Assembly (NCBI RefSeq): GCF_000429485.1
Contig: NZ_KE386909.1
Span: 135,271-199,270 of the forward strand
DNA: 64,000 nucleotides
Source: Aliagarivorans marinus DSM 23064
GTDB lineage: Bacteria; Pseudomonadota; Gammaproteobacteria; Enterobacterales; Celerinatantimonadaceae
Reading direction: 5' to 3'
Shown: piece after piece, positions 41,115-50,006 of the stretch
Layout: every line of letters starts with the position of its first letter
How positions within the stretch are numbered: position 1 is the first letter of the stretch
Program-made: the position numbers and the translations under genes
Notes under the pieces: model-generated
Seen by the model: only the letters and a program-made list of their open reading frames with translations
The model's database searches: none
What the model was told of the DNA's origin: nothing

Positions 41115-42449
41115 CTAGTTTTGATAGCTAAGCAGAGATTTAGATCGCCAGCTTCCTTTGGTCCAACGCAGCCCCATTAGCAGTGCGCGAGTGCATTCAT
41201 CGATACCAAGGGCAAGCCAAATCCCTAGCAGTCCATAATTAAAGTGAAACACCATCAAGTAGCTAACCGGAACGCAGATGGCCCACATGCACGATACGGT
41301 TACCGCCGCGGCAAATCTCACATCACCACTGGCGCGCAAACAGGCGCCCACAACGAAGTTGTAGGATTTGATAAAGGTTACCACGGTCGCAATTACAAAC
41401 AGCTGACTGCCCAACTCAATCATGGCTTGGTCGTTGGTAAACCTGGTCATAATTGCTTCGCGCCAGTAAAGCAGAGGCGCGGCAAGTAAAGTGGTCGCAA
41501 TCAGCGCCAGTTGTACCGCTCGCCATTTCTGCTGGCTTGCCCGTTGCCAGTTCTTGGCCCCCACCAAGTGTCCGGTTTGGATTTGTGCGGCTTGCGACAA
41601 GGCGAAGGCGCCGACTTCCATCATGGCAATTACGCTGATGACATAAGTTCTGGTGGCGAGCGCGATCACACCAATGGTCGCTATCAAGCTGGTGAGCACC
41701 AGTTGGTTTCCGTAGTAAGACAATGGCTCCAGGCTTGCGGGGATAGCGATTTTGCGGATTTGTTGTGCTTGAGTGGATAGCTGTTGCCGGGTCACTTTAA
41801 GTGAAACCTTGATAGCGCAGCGGTGCTTGAGTTGATAGTAAAGATTCATCCCGCCCAGTATCCGCGCTAGCACTGTCGCTGCTGCAACACCGCCAACTCC
41901 ACACTGCAGCTGACTTACCAGCAGGTAGCTAACAACCACATTAAACAGATTCATAAAGACGGCGTTGTACATGGTATAGCGGGTAAAACCATGAGCGTTG
42001 AGCATAGATGAGAGGGCCCATACGCCCCCTTGAGCCAGCATGCCACCGCCGACTATCGCGGTGAATACACTGCCATCGCGATTGAGCGAAGGGTCAACGC
42101 CTATAAGTTGTGGAAGCACCGGGCTTAGCAGCACTAACGCTAAGCTTAACCCTGCACCAATAAGCAGATTAATCACCAGTATGGTGTTGCAAAGCGTCTT
42201 GGCGTTATGTCGGCGGTTCGCTCCCAGATACTGGGTGAGTACGATTCCGCCACTGTTCGCGGTAGTTCCCAACAAAGTGATGGCCAACACAAGTACCACG
42301 TTGACCGCGCCAACGGCAGCCGCTGCGTTATCTGAAATCAGACTAAGAATGATGACATCGAGTAGACCCATGGATACCGTAAGGGTCCACTCGATAAAGA
42401 TCGGCCATGCCAGGCTATGTAAGGTCATCGATTTGTTAACGTGGCTCAT
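41115..42449 (-). CDS. MATE-family multidrug/toxin efflux transporter
   Basis: This protein of about 444 aa has twelve predicted helices in two halves. It begins with MATE-like sequence (SMTLHSLAWPIFIEWTLTVSMGLLDVIILSLIS) and continues with the GTTANSGGIVLTQYLGA and GAFALSQAAQIQTGHLVGA regions typical of NorM/DinF-type proteins. These export cationic drugs or dyes by Na+ or H+ antiport. I chose the ATG at 42449 over the GTG at 42503, because family proteins start near there. Three tandem 13-base repeats lie just upstream. Confidence 0.88.
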   Translation of the reverse strand: MSHVNKSMTLHSLAWPIFIEWTLTVSMGLLDVIILSLISDNAAAAVGAVNVVLVLAITLLGTTANSGGIVLTQYLGANRRHNAKTLCNTILVINLLIGAGLSLALVLLSPVLPQLIGVDPSLNRDGSVFTAIVGGGMLAQGGVWALSSMLNAHGFTRYTMYNAVFMNLFNVVVSYLLVSQLQCGVGGVAAATVLARILGGMNLYYQLKHRCAIKVSLKVTRQQLSTQAQQIRKIAIPASLEPLSYYGNQLVLTSLIATIGVIALATRTYVISVIAMMEVGAFALSQAAQIQTGHLVGAKNWQRASQQKWRAVQLALIATTLLAAPLLYWREAIMTRFTNDQAMIELGSQLFVIATVVTFIKSYNFVVGACLRASGDVRFAAAVTVSCMWAICVPVSYLMVFHFNYGLLGIWLALGIDECTRALLMGLRWTKGSWRSKSLLSYQN

Positions 42450-42522
42450 TGCTGCTCGCAAGATGATTGAGAAAGTGGTTAGCACCAGTGTGTCCTCTCG
42501 CACAGCCTTTGAATATCCTCCG

Positions 42523-42561
42523 GGGGGCGTAATCTGGGGGCGTAATCTGGGGGCGTAATAT
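42523..42561. repeat. Three tandem 13-base repeats (GGGGGCGTAATCT)
   Basis: GGGGGCGTAATCT occurs at 42523-42535 and 42536-42548, with a third copy ending AT instead of CT at 42549-42561. The array lies between the MATE gene and the convergent-side oxidoreductase operon end, in the MATE promoter region. Confidence 0.85.
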
Positions 42562-42606
42562 CGAAGAAAAGTAGGTATAGCTCAGGTTTATGGCTGGTGC
42601 GCGACG

Positions 42607-44649
42607 CTAGCAATCAATCACGATCTTTGTGCTGCCCAAAGCTGGTCGCGCACTGCAGATTAATACCTCGTCATCAGCGGGGGTAAACCCCGGGCGTGAT
42701 GGGTAGACCACCTTTCCCGCTGTCAGCTTGCAGGCGCAGGCGCCACAGTTGCCGTTACGGCAGCTGTGCTCGGGGCTAAGACCCTGTTGTTCTGCAAAAT
42801 CCAGTAGGCTGCCGTGTGTGGGGTGCCAGCTGGCAACAAGGCCGCTTTTGGCGAACTCGACCTCTGCGTGCTCGGCGGTTTGAACAGGCGCTTGTTCTTC
42901 TAGCGAGCCTTCAGCAAACAACTCGTAGTGGATGCGCTGGCGGTCGATGCCTCGCTTGAGCAGACCTTGGTATAGGCTGCGCATAAACGCCAGCGAGCCG
43001 CATAGGTAGTAGTCGAAATCGCCATTCGGAAGCAGGGGCTTAAGGGTGTCTGCACTCAGGCGGCCTTGGCTGTCGAAGTCTATTTCGGGCCTGTCTTGGG
43101 GAAGTGGGCGCGATAGTGCGATATGCAAATTAAGCCAGGCGTGCTGTTGGCTAAGCTCGCGCAAGCGCTTGGCAAAGGGAAGCTCGCCGCTATCGCGTGA
43201 GGCATGGATAAACCACAATTGCGCCACCGATAAGCCAGCGGCGGCATCGAGGGCGCGCTGCTCTAGCATGGCCATCATCGGAGTTACGCCCACACCACCG
43301 GAAATCAATACCGCAGGCCTGTTTGAGTCGGTCAAGTAAAACTGCCCACTTGGCCGAGCAAGTTGAACGCTATCGCCAAGGCTGAGCTGGTCGTGCAGAG
43401 CCCGAGACACAGCGCCGCTGTCCTCGCGCTTTACGCTGATTCGGTAGCACTCGCCATTGGCCGCTTGCGACAGGCTATAGTTGCGCACTAATGGTCGAGT
43501 ATGTCCGGCAACCTTAAGCTTAAGGGCTATCGACTGACCGGGCTTAAAAGGCTCAAGGCGGCTCAGTTTGTCTTGCGGAGCCAGATAGAACGAGCTGATA
43601 TGGCGGCTCTCAATCTGTTTATCGATCAGCGTAAATGGTGTGAAGGCCTGTTTAGCGGCAGGTTGCCAGCTTCCTGTTCCTTGGAGAGCTGGGGAGATTT
43701 CTTCGAGCTTACCGCGCAGCGGCAGATAATCGCGCAGTAACAGTTGGCGCTCGATACTCACTTCGACGATCCGCTCTGCGCCAGCAAACTCGGCAATGGC
43801 CTGCTTGTCCCAATTGATATGAGCGCGGCCCGAGAGCAGCAGCATATCGCCGCTGACAAAGTCGGGAAACAGCAGGCCAACCCGCCCGTCTGCCTCGATA
43901 TTGCCCAAGGTGTTAAAGAAGCGGTTTCCGCTAAAATCGGGAAACGACAGGGTGTTGCCCTCAACCTTTACAAAGCCAGGCTTACCGCCGCGGTGGGAGG
44001 CATCGATGCCATTTTGGGGGAGTTCGTGGGATGAATCATCAAGTTGCGCACTGCGCGAGGCGATATAGAAGCTATCTGCTGCCTCAACATGTTCTACAAG
44101 CTCAGCCCCGAGAGAGCCGTTCACCGCCATCGGTATCGCATCGTGGGGCGCTGGCATGGCCTTCACCCAGTGAAGCGTGCGGGTTTGAATGTATTGGGGG
44201 CAGTTCCCAAAGCTCTGCTCGACCGTGATGCTAAGGCCCTTGGGGCCAGCTACCTGGATCCGACCGTTCATCCGATTGCGCCGCCGTGTGGCCAGCTCAA
44301 TACCTAGCAGCCCCACCTTGGCGTTGGTGCGAGTATCGAGCGCGAGCTGCTGGACTAGCGGAAGCGCACTTGCAAGCTGCAAGGTGGTGGCGCTGGGCGA
44401 TTCAATAAACGGCGCTTGGCCTACGTATTGACCCAAGTGTTGAGCAAAGTGCGGCAGCGCCCAAGGGTAGCCCTGCTGGTCGGCAAGGCCGAGGATGACA
44501 AACGGTAAGCTTTCAAAGAACTGGCGATGCTGCTCGGGCATTGCCGGGCGGATAAATGCCGCTCGGCGCTCAGCATCGGCCTCGCTAAGCCCATCGCGCT
44601 GCTGAATGGCAATCTCTGCGGCATGAAAGCGTTGCTGTCTTATCATCAC
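42607..44649 (-). CDS. Three-domain oxidoreductase: PNPOx-like domain, FAD/NAD reductase, [2Fe-2S] ferredoxin
   Basis: This 680-aa fusion has an N-terminal pyridoxamine-phosphate-oxidase-like flavin-binding region (about 30-310; GLADQQGYPWALP, GNIEADGRVGLLFPDF). A ferredoxin-NADP reductase-like unit follows (RPLVRNYSLSQ for FAD; LISGGVGVTPMMAMLE and YYLCGSLAFM for NAD(P)H). A plant-type [2Fe-2S] domain ends the protein (CRNGNCGACACKL ... LICSARP). It resembles flavohaemoglobin or oxygenase reductases joined to a PNPOx partner. It is last in a three-gene operon (DUF1348, GST, this gene) divergent from a LysR regulator. A role in detoxification or nitro/quinone reduction is inferred; substrate unknown. 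Confidence 0.85.
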   Translation of the reverse strand: MMIRQQRFHAAEIAIQQRDGLSEADAERRAAFIRPAMPEQHRQFFESLPFVILGLADQQGYPWALPHFAQHLGQYVGQAPFIESPSATTLQLASALPLVQQLALDTRTNAKVGLLGIELATRRRNRMNGRIQVAGPKGLSITVEQSFGNCPQYIQTRTLHWVKAMPAPHDAIPMAVNGSLGAELVEHVEAADSFYIASRSAQLDDSSHELPQNGIDASHRGGKPGFVKVEGNTLSFPDFSGNRFFNTLGNIEADGRVGLLFPDFVSGDMLLLSGRAHINWDKQAIAEFAGAERIVEVSIERQLLLRDYLPLRGKLEEISPALQGTGSWQPAAKQAFTPFTLIDKQIESRHISSFYLAPQDKLSRLEPFKPGQSIALKLKVAGHTRPLVRNYSLSQAANGECYRISVKREDSGAVSRALHDQLSLGDSVQLARPSGQFYLTDSNRPAVLISGGVGVTPMMAMLEQRALDAAAGLSVAQLWFIHASRDSGELPFAKRLRELSQQHAWLNLHIALSRPLPQDRPEIDFDSQGRLSADTLKPLLPNGDFDYYLCGSLAFMRSLYQGLLKRGIDRQRIHYELFAEGSLEEQAPVQTAEHAEVEFAKSGLVASWHPTHGSLLDFAEQQGLSPEHSCRNGNCGACACKLTAGKVVYPSRPGFTPADDEVLICSARPALGSTKIVIDC

Positions 44650-44661
44650 AGGGCCTCTTGG

Positions 44662-45315
44662 CTAGCTTGCTGTCGCTTCAGGAAGCGGTGAACGTTGCAT
44701 CCCCACAAAGCGCGGTTGCGCTTCGATACGCGCCAGCCAAGCACGAATGGCCGGGTAGGGTTCCAGGCTTACTCCACCTTCAGGGGCGTGGGCGATATAG
44801 CTATAGCCCGCCACATCGGCAAGGGTGATGTCATTGCCCACAAAATAGTCTTGCTGAGCTAGCAGCGGTTCGAGAATCGCAAATAGCGCGTGGGCTTTTT
44901 TGATGGCGAGCGGGTGGTCGAGTCCGGCGCCAAACACTGTAACCAAACGCGCCGCACAGGGGCCACTAGCTATCTCTCCGGCCGCCACCGACAGCCAACG
45001 CTGCACCTCCGCGGCGTGTTTCGGCTCGCTCGGCATCCACGGATGGCCATCGCCATATTGCGCCGCCAGATAGCAGATAATCGCGTTGGAGTCGGCAAGG
45101 ATGGTACCGTTATCATCAATCGCGGGCACCTGACCAAAGGGGTTTTTACCCAGGTACTCGCTGCCCTTGTGCTCGCCATTGGCCATATCCAAATCAACAC
45201 TTTGATAGGGCAGATCCAGCAGCGCCAGCATTAGCTCGACCCGGTGGCAGTGGCCGGAGAGTGGGTTGCGATACAGCACGATCGGTGTGTGGTGTGTGGG
45301 AAAATGTGGATTCAT
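44662..45315 (-). CDS. Glutathione S-transferase
   Basis: This 217-aa protein has the GST layout. A thioredoxin-like N-terminal domain (LYRNPLSGHCHRVELMLALLDLPYQSVDLD ... NPFGQVPAIDDNGTILADSNAIICYLA, with the cis-Pro and the glutathione-binding DSNAI) is followed by a helical C-terminal domain (GNDITLADVAGYSYIAHAPEGGVSLEPYPAIRAWL). It lies 12 bases before the three-domain oxidoreductase and 32 bases after the DUF1348 gene, so the three should be one operon. It probably conjugates or reduces electrophiles with glutathione. Confidence 0.92.
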   Translation of the reverse strand: MNPHFPTHHTPIVLYRNPLSGHCHRVELMLALLDLPYQSVDLDMANGEHKGSEYLGKNPFGQVPAIDDNGTILADSNAIICYLAAQYGDGHPWMPSEPKHAAEVQRWLSVAAGEIASGPCAARLVTVFGAGLDHPLAIKKAHALFAILEPLLAQQDYFVGNDITLADVAGYSYIAHAPEGGVSLEPYPAIRAWLARIEAQPRFVGMQRSPLPEATAS

Positions 45316-45347
45316 GGTGGTCTCCTTACTCAGTACACAGGGTGGGT

Positions 45348-45812
45348 TTACAGGTTTAGCTCGCTGAGCCCAGGATGGTCGTCGGGGCGGCGGCCCAGAG
45401 GCCAGTGGAACTTGCGTTCGCTTTCGCTAATCGGGTGCTCGTTAATGCTGGCGATGCGGCGTTGCATCAGCCCATCGGTGGCAAACTCCCAGTTCTCGTT
45501 ACCGTAGGCACGAAACCACTGTCCGGAATCGTCGCGAAACTCATAGGCAAAGCGCACCGCAATGCGATTGTCGGTGTATGCCCACAGCTCCTTAACCAGT
45601 CGATACTCCAGTTCGCGGGTCCACTTGCGTTTAAGCAGGGCTTCGATCTGGCTACGACCTGTAACGAACTCGGCGCGGTTACGCCATGGGCAATCCTCGG
45701 TGTAAGCCTGGGAAACCCTCTGTGGATCGCGGCTGTTCCAGGCATCTTCGGCCAGGCGGATCTTGGCTCTTGCCGAGGCCTTATCAAAGGGTGGCAGTGG
45801 TGGTCTGGACAT
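45348..45812 (-). CDS. NTF2-like protein, DUF1348 family
   Basis: This 154-aa protein begins [44 protein letters not shown] and contains [31 protein letters not shown] and [15 protein letters not shown]. That is the DUF1348 pattern of the SnoaL/NTF2-like superfamily, small cone-shaped proteins that bind or isomerise small molecules. No precise function is known to me. It is the first gene of the operon with the GST and the oxidoreductase and is divergent from a LysR gene. Confidence 0.88.
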   Translation of the reverse strand: MSRPPLPPFDKASARAKIRLAEDAWNSRDPQRVSQAYTEDCPWRNRAEFVTGRSQIEALLKRKWTRELEYRLVKELWAYTDNRIAVRFAYEFRDDSGQWFRAYGNENWEFATDGLMQRRIASINEHPISESERKFHWPLGRRPDDHPGLSELNL

Positions 45813-45883
45813 CGTTGTAGTTCCTTAATTGAAAGTCTGAGGAAACTATAGCGAGCTGATTTGGTGAAATAATTGGCTATTAT

Positions 45884-45900
45884 TGAAAGATATAATTTCA
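45884..45900. promoter_or_regulatory. LysR-type palindrome upstream of the DUF1348 operon
   Basis: TGAAA-N7-TTTCA is a perfect interrupted inverted repeat in the 168-base divergent region between the DUF1348 operon and the LysR gene. It is a candidate site for that regulator. Confidence 0.45.
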
Positions 45901-45958
45901 TCTTTTGTAATAAAGAGCTTGTAACAAAGAGCTTGTAATGAAACGGCTGTAATAAACG
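45901..45958. repeat. About four imperfect tandem 14-base repeats (GCTTGTAAYRAAGA)
   Basis: The unit GCTTGTAACAAAGA at 45917-45930 is preceded by a diverged copy (TCTTTTGTAATAAAGA) and followed by GCTTGTAATGAAACG and GCTGTAATAAACG. The array lies between the LysR-type palindrome and the ribosome site of the LysR gene, so it is in that gene's leader or promoter. Confidence 0.75.
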
Positions 45959-45980
45959 CTGCGACTCAGGGAGGAGTCCT

Positions 45981-46889
45981 ATGGACAAGTTGGAAAACAT
46001 GCGGGTATTTGTGGAAGTCGCCCGGCAGCAAAGCTTTGTTAATGCCGCGCATCAGCTAAGTATGACCTCACCGAAGGTCACCCGTTGTATCGCCGATCTT
46101 GAATCGCGCCTTGGTGTGAAGCTGTTTAACCGCACCACCCGGTTGGTGCGGCTAACCGAGCCGGGGGCGCGCTTTTTACAAGACAGCAAGCAGATCTTGG
46201 AGGCCTTGGAAGAGGCCGAAGCCGCGGTCTCTGGGGTGTACAGCCAGCCAAAAGGCAAGCTCACCGTCACCGCTCCGGTGCTGTTTGGCCAAAAGTATGT
46301 GACGCCGCTGATCAGCGAGTATTTGGAGCAGCACCAAGAGGTCAGGGTAGAAGCGCTGTTCTATGACCGCCTGACCAGCATGCTGGAGGAGCAGATCGAT
46401 GTGGCGGTGCGCATCGGCCACCTCAAAGACTCCGGCCTGTATGCCAGCCAGGTGGGGCAGGTGCGGCGGATGATCTGTGGCTCACCTGACTACTTTGCCA
46501 AGTATGGGGTGCCGACCAGCCCGGAGCAGCTGGCAGCGCATCGGATTATCTTTCCGATTAACTCAGAGACCAGCAACGTTTGGCAGTTCGCCGGCAAAGG
46601 GAAGAAGCAAGCCATTACCCTCAAGCCCCAGCTACGTTGCAACCAAAATGCCGTGGCCTTAAATGCTGCGGTGCAGGGGTTTGGGATCACCCGGCTTATG
46701 TCCTATCAAGTTGCCGAGGAGCTGGCCAAGGGCAGCCTGATAAGCGTGTTAAGCGAGTACGAAGAAGCTGTACTGCCGATCCATGTAATTCATCTTGAAG
46801 GGCGCAAAACCAGCGCCAAGATCCGCGCCTTTATCGACTTGGCGGTTGAGCGATTGCGCGCTAATCCTTTTCTTAACCCCAGTCCCTAG
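45981..46889 (+). CDS. LysR-family transcriptional regulator
   Basis: This 302-aa regulator has the N-terminal helix-turn-helix (MRVFVEVARQQSFVNAAHQLSMTSPKVTRCIADLESRLGVKLFNRTTRLVRLTEPG) and an effector domain of the AaeR/DsdC-like subgroup (LTVTAPVLFGQKYVTPLI, DVAVRIGHLKDSGLYASQVG). The ribosome site GGGAGGAG precedes the ATG. It is divergent from the DUF1348-GST-oxidoreductase operon and probably controls it in response to an electrophile or aromatic compound. Confidence 0.92.
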   Translation: MDKLENMRVFVEVARQQSFVNAAHQLSMTSPKVTRCIADLESRLGVKLFNRTTRLVRLTEPGARFLQDSKQILEALEEAEAAVSGVYSQPKGKLTVTAPVLFGQKYVTPLISEYLEQHQEVRVEALFYDRLTSMLEEQIDVAVRIGHLKDSGLYASQVGQVRRMICGSPDYFAKYGVPTSPEQLAAHRIIFPINSETSNVWQFAGKGKKQAITLKPQLRCNQNAVALNAAVQGFGITRLMSYQVAEELAKGSLISVLSEYEEAVLPIHVIHLEGRKTSAKIRAFIDLAVERLRANPFLNPSP

Positions 46890-47185
46890 GCGTGATTTCG
46901 GGCGCAGGCCAAGCGAGTGCTCACTTGTCCCTGTGACATAAAAGTTCCGGTATACACTGAGTTTATTGTCAACTATATTAGCGGCCGAAAGGCTAAGGCG
47001 TTGATGTTAAACAGTTCACTAGGGCTAACAGCAAGTGGCTTTCGCTAGCTCCCTTGCCCTCAAGTTGATGGCTGCCTTTGACCTCTGTCGTCTCGTCGTT
47101 TTCACCCCATACACCGTGCGGCGGTTATCCCCTGTTGTCGGGTGGTTAATTGGGTTTTGGTAGATAGATATTTCAATGGAGCTGT

Positions 47186-49723
47186 ATGAAAAATAAAATC
47201 TTATCTTCGCTCATTCTCTTTCAGTTATCGCTTCCGGGCATTGCTGAGGTTATTTCTTCAGACGCTAATTTAAAGCCGCGCTCCGCAGGCGCGACTGCTC
47301 ACCACGAGCTGGTTTCCGTCGATGGGCTAGGCATTCCGGATGATGCAATCAGCGCTACGATTATGCAGCTACAAGGGGAGGGGCATTACTCTCCCTATAC
47401 CAACCCTCCGGCTAAGCAGTTTGAATCGGAAGAGCGTTTTGTGGTGAGGGGTGTTGTGACCGCCATTCAACAAAGCGCCCTGGGCCGCGACCTGCCGGTT
47501 GGCTTTTTTATGCAAGATGAGCTGGGTGATGGTAACCCGCTAACCTCGGAGGGGATCTTCGTACCCGGGTTTACCGAAGGTCTGACAGTTGGCGACGAGG
47601 TTCTCGCCTATGGCCCGGTTTATGAGCACTACTACTGGACCCAGCTTAAAGCGTCCATCGTTGCGCCCACCGGACGTAGCAACATTGCCATCACCCCAAC
47701 TGTCGTGTCCGCGCATGAGCAGGACGCCCATTTCAGCGCCACCTTAGAGCGCCATGAAAACATGCTGGTGCAGTTTGCCGCAGAGTCCGACATGCATGTG
47801 ACCCGCACCTATGGCTTTGACCACAGCGCCAAGCGCAGCAATATAGTGATTGCGCATGGCGCCGTTAACGTTCATCCCAATCAAGAGTTTGCCCCCGGCA
47901 GTGAACAAGCGCACCAGCGCCACCAAGATAACGCTGATCGCCGGGTGGTGGTTGAGAGCTTTAGCAAAGCGCCAAAAGGCGTGTTGCCGTGGTATCCAGA
48001 CTTTGGCCTGAATAATGGTGAAGGCCAGACCGATGATTATATTCGGGTCGGTGCCACGCTTGATGGGGAAGGGTTAATTGGCCCGTTAAATCGCTCCTTT
48101 AACGAGTACCGCATTTTTGTGATGAACCAAGCCCAGCAGGCGACCTTTAATCACGACAACGCCGCGCGCAGTGCCAAACCGCAGCTACGTGAAGATGGCG
48201 AGCTAACCATTGCCAGTTTTAACGTGCTCAACTACTTCAACTCAGATTTTGGCGGCAACCCCAACCCCTTTGGCGACAGCCGAGGAGCTGCCAGCGAGCA
48301 AGAGTTCGCCCAGCAAAGCGCCAAGATTGTAAATGCCTTGCTGGCCATCGATGCCGATATCGTCGGCTTGATTGAAGTGGAGAACAACGGCTTTGACGAG
48401 GGTTCGGCCATCTTTGACTTAGTCTCTAAACTCAATCAGCAGTTGCCCCCCGCCAAGCACTACCAAATCCTAAGCAAGCCGGGTGTTGATTATATCGGCC
48501 GGGATGTGATCACCAACCACGCCATCTACCGCCCAACGGTGGTGTCACTGGAAGGCTTTGACACCATCGAGCTGCCCCAGCAACACGTTGATTTGGGCAA
48601 CGGTAAGTTTAAACGCGCCAAGCAGCGCGACACGGTAGTGGCAAGCTTCCGCCTGCCTAGCAGCGAGCAAGCCATTACCATTGCGGTGAATCACTTCAAG
48701 TCGAAGGGCTCTAGCTGCTGGGAAGACGACCAGCAAAACGGCGACCCGGATCTGCAAGGTTCCTGTGAGAACTTTCGGGTGTCGGCGGCCTACCAACTCG
48801 GTGAGCAGATGGCGCAGTTTGATGGCTATAAGATCCTGATGGGCGACCTCAACTCTTATGCTGGCGAAGACGCCATCATGGTGCTCACCAACCGCGAGCA
48901 CGCGCCAGCGGATTACTCTATCCATGCCGCCCGCGATACCTATATCGGAGGCGATCAGGTCACGGGTACGCCACTACACGGCGAGCGAGGCGCCTTGATT
49001 GAGCAGTCCTACGGCTATGTGAATGTTATCCAGAGCATGCATCCTGGCTCTTTCAGCTATGCCTTCAACGACACTGTCGGCTCCCTCGATTACTTCTTGG
49101 CTGAGCCTGCGCTGATGCCCCATATCATCGATGGCACCGACTGGGCGATTAACTCGGTGGAGTCCACCTGGTTTGAGTACGAGCGCAGAAACACCAAAGC
49201 CTTTGAGAAGTTTGATGACCCTTATCGCTCCTCGGATCACGACCCAGCGATAGTGGTGTTGCGTTTCAACCAAGCACCTAGCGAGAGGGTGCAGCTTCCG
49301 GAGCAGCCCATCGCACTCCCCGACATCGCAAGGCCACAGCCGGAACAGCCGGCGCAGCTGTTGTTTGATTTGACGTCTTTGGCGCAAGTGCAGATTCAGG
49401 TCGGCAGCGAGATCCGCGTGCATATTATGGTCGATGACAATGCGCCAGCGGGGCTGCGCAATTATGTGGTGAATGCGGCGAGGCTACTCACCCATGACGA
49501 GATTGAGCAAGGCTGGGCGATCTTGGAGCTTGGCGAACTCGCGGCGGGAGACTATCAGCAAAACCGCTTTCTAGCAGGTGAGTTGCTTGATACGCAAACG
49601 CTGCGCGTTAGCCGAGGCGGCATTTTCGCGGCCTTCAACGGCAGTGCTTCATCGCTGCTGTTGATGGCAATCGGGCTGTTGCTGGTCATTGGCCTGCGCA
49701 TACGGCTCCGAGCTAGCCGCTAG
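47186..49723 (+). CDS. ExeM/NucH-type extracellular endonuclease/exonuclease
   Basis: This 845-aa protein has a signal peptide (KNKILSSLILFQLSLPGIA), an OB-fold-like region (FVVRGVVTAIQQ ... GFFMQDE) and a large endonuclease/exonuclease/phosphatase domain. Catalytic motifs of the latter are LTIASFNVLNYF, GLIEVENN, VNHFKSKGSSC, LMGDLNSY, GSLDYFL and SSDHDPAIV. The C-terminus has a glycine-containing turn, a hydrophobic helix (LLLMAIGLLLVIGL) and an arginine-rich end, like a degenerate GlyGly-CTERM anchor. Such proteins degrade extracellular DNA for nutrition or biofilm release. The ribosome site GGAG precedes the ATG; the gene stands alone. Confidence 0.88.
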   Translation: MKNKILSSLILFQLSLPGIAEVISSDANLKPRSAGATAHHELVSVDGLGIPDDAISATIMQLQGEGHYSPYTNPPAKQFESEERFVVRGVVTAIQQSALGRDLPVGFFMQDELGDGNPLTSEGIFVPGFTEGLTVGDEVLAYGPVYEHYYWTQLKASIVAPTGRSNIAITPTVVSAHEQDAHFSATLERHENMLVQFAAESDMHVTRTYGFDHSAKRSNIVIAHGAVNVHPNQEFAPGSEQAHQRHQDNADRRVVVESFSKAPKGVLPWYPDFGLNNGEGQTDDYIRVGATLDGEGLIGPLNRSFNEYRIFVMNQAQQATFNHDNAARSAKPQLREDGELTIASFNVLNYFNSDFGGNPNPFGDSRGAASEQEFAQQSAKIVNALLAIDADIVGLIEVENNGFDEGSAIFDLVSKLNQQLPPAKHYQILSKPGVDYIGRDVITNHAIYRPTVVSLEGFDTIELPQQHVDLGNGKFKRAKQRDTVVASFRLPSSEQAITIAVNHFKSKGSSCWEDDQQNGDPDLQGSCENFRVSAAYQLGEQMAQFDGYKILMGDLNSYAGEDAIMVLTNREHAPADYSIHAARDTYIGGDQVTGTPLHGERGALIEQSYGYVNVIQSMHPGSFSYAFNDTVGSLDYFLAEPALMPHIIDGTDWAINSVESTWFEYERRNTKAFEKFDDPYRSSDHDPAIVVLRFNQAPSERVQLPEQPIALPDIARPQPEQPAQLLFDLTSLAQVQIQVGSEIRVHIMVDDNAPAGLRNYVVNAARLLTHDEIEQGWAILELGELAAGDYQQNRFLAGELLDTQTLRVSRGGIFAAFNGSASSLLLMAIGLLLVIGLRIRLRASR

Positions 49724-49730
49724 TGCATTG

Positions 49731-49764
49731 ATGCCGCGGCGGGCTGGTGAGCCCGCCGCGGCAT
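49731..49764 (+). terminator. Very strong hairpin after the nuclease gene
   Basis: ATGCCGCGGCGGGCT and AGCCCGCCGCGGCAT form a perfect 15-base stem with a four-base loop, seven bases after the stop codon. There is no T-run, so it may act as a 3' stabiliser or a Rho-type end rather than a classic terminator. Confidence 0.7.
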
Positions 49765-50006
49765 ACAGGCCATAGGCTTTCCCTCACCTTTACAACTTCT
49801 CGTCGTAAAGCCATATTCGCCAGATGGCGTCATCGGCTATCACCTTGGCATCATCTGCCATCCCATCTTCCCGCCGGGAACTCTAGAGTAGTGACAACTG
49901 AATAGGCCGCACCTGATAGGCGTGCTTTGACCCGATCTTGGCGCGCTTTGGCGCAATAGGGCTAGCCATCCTGACTAGAGTAAAGCCAAGCGAATAAGGA
50001 GTTGTT

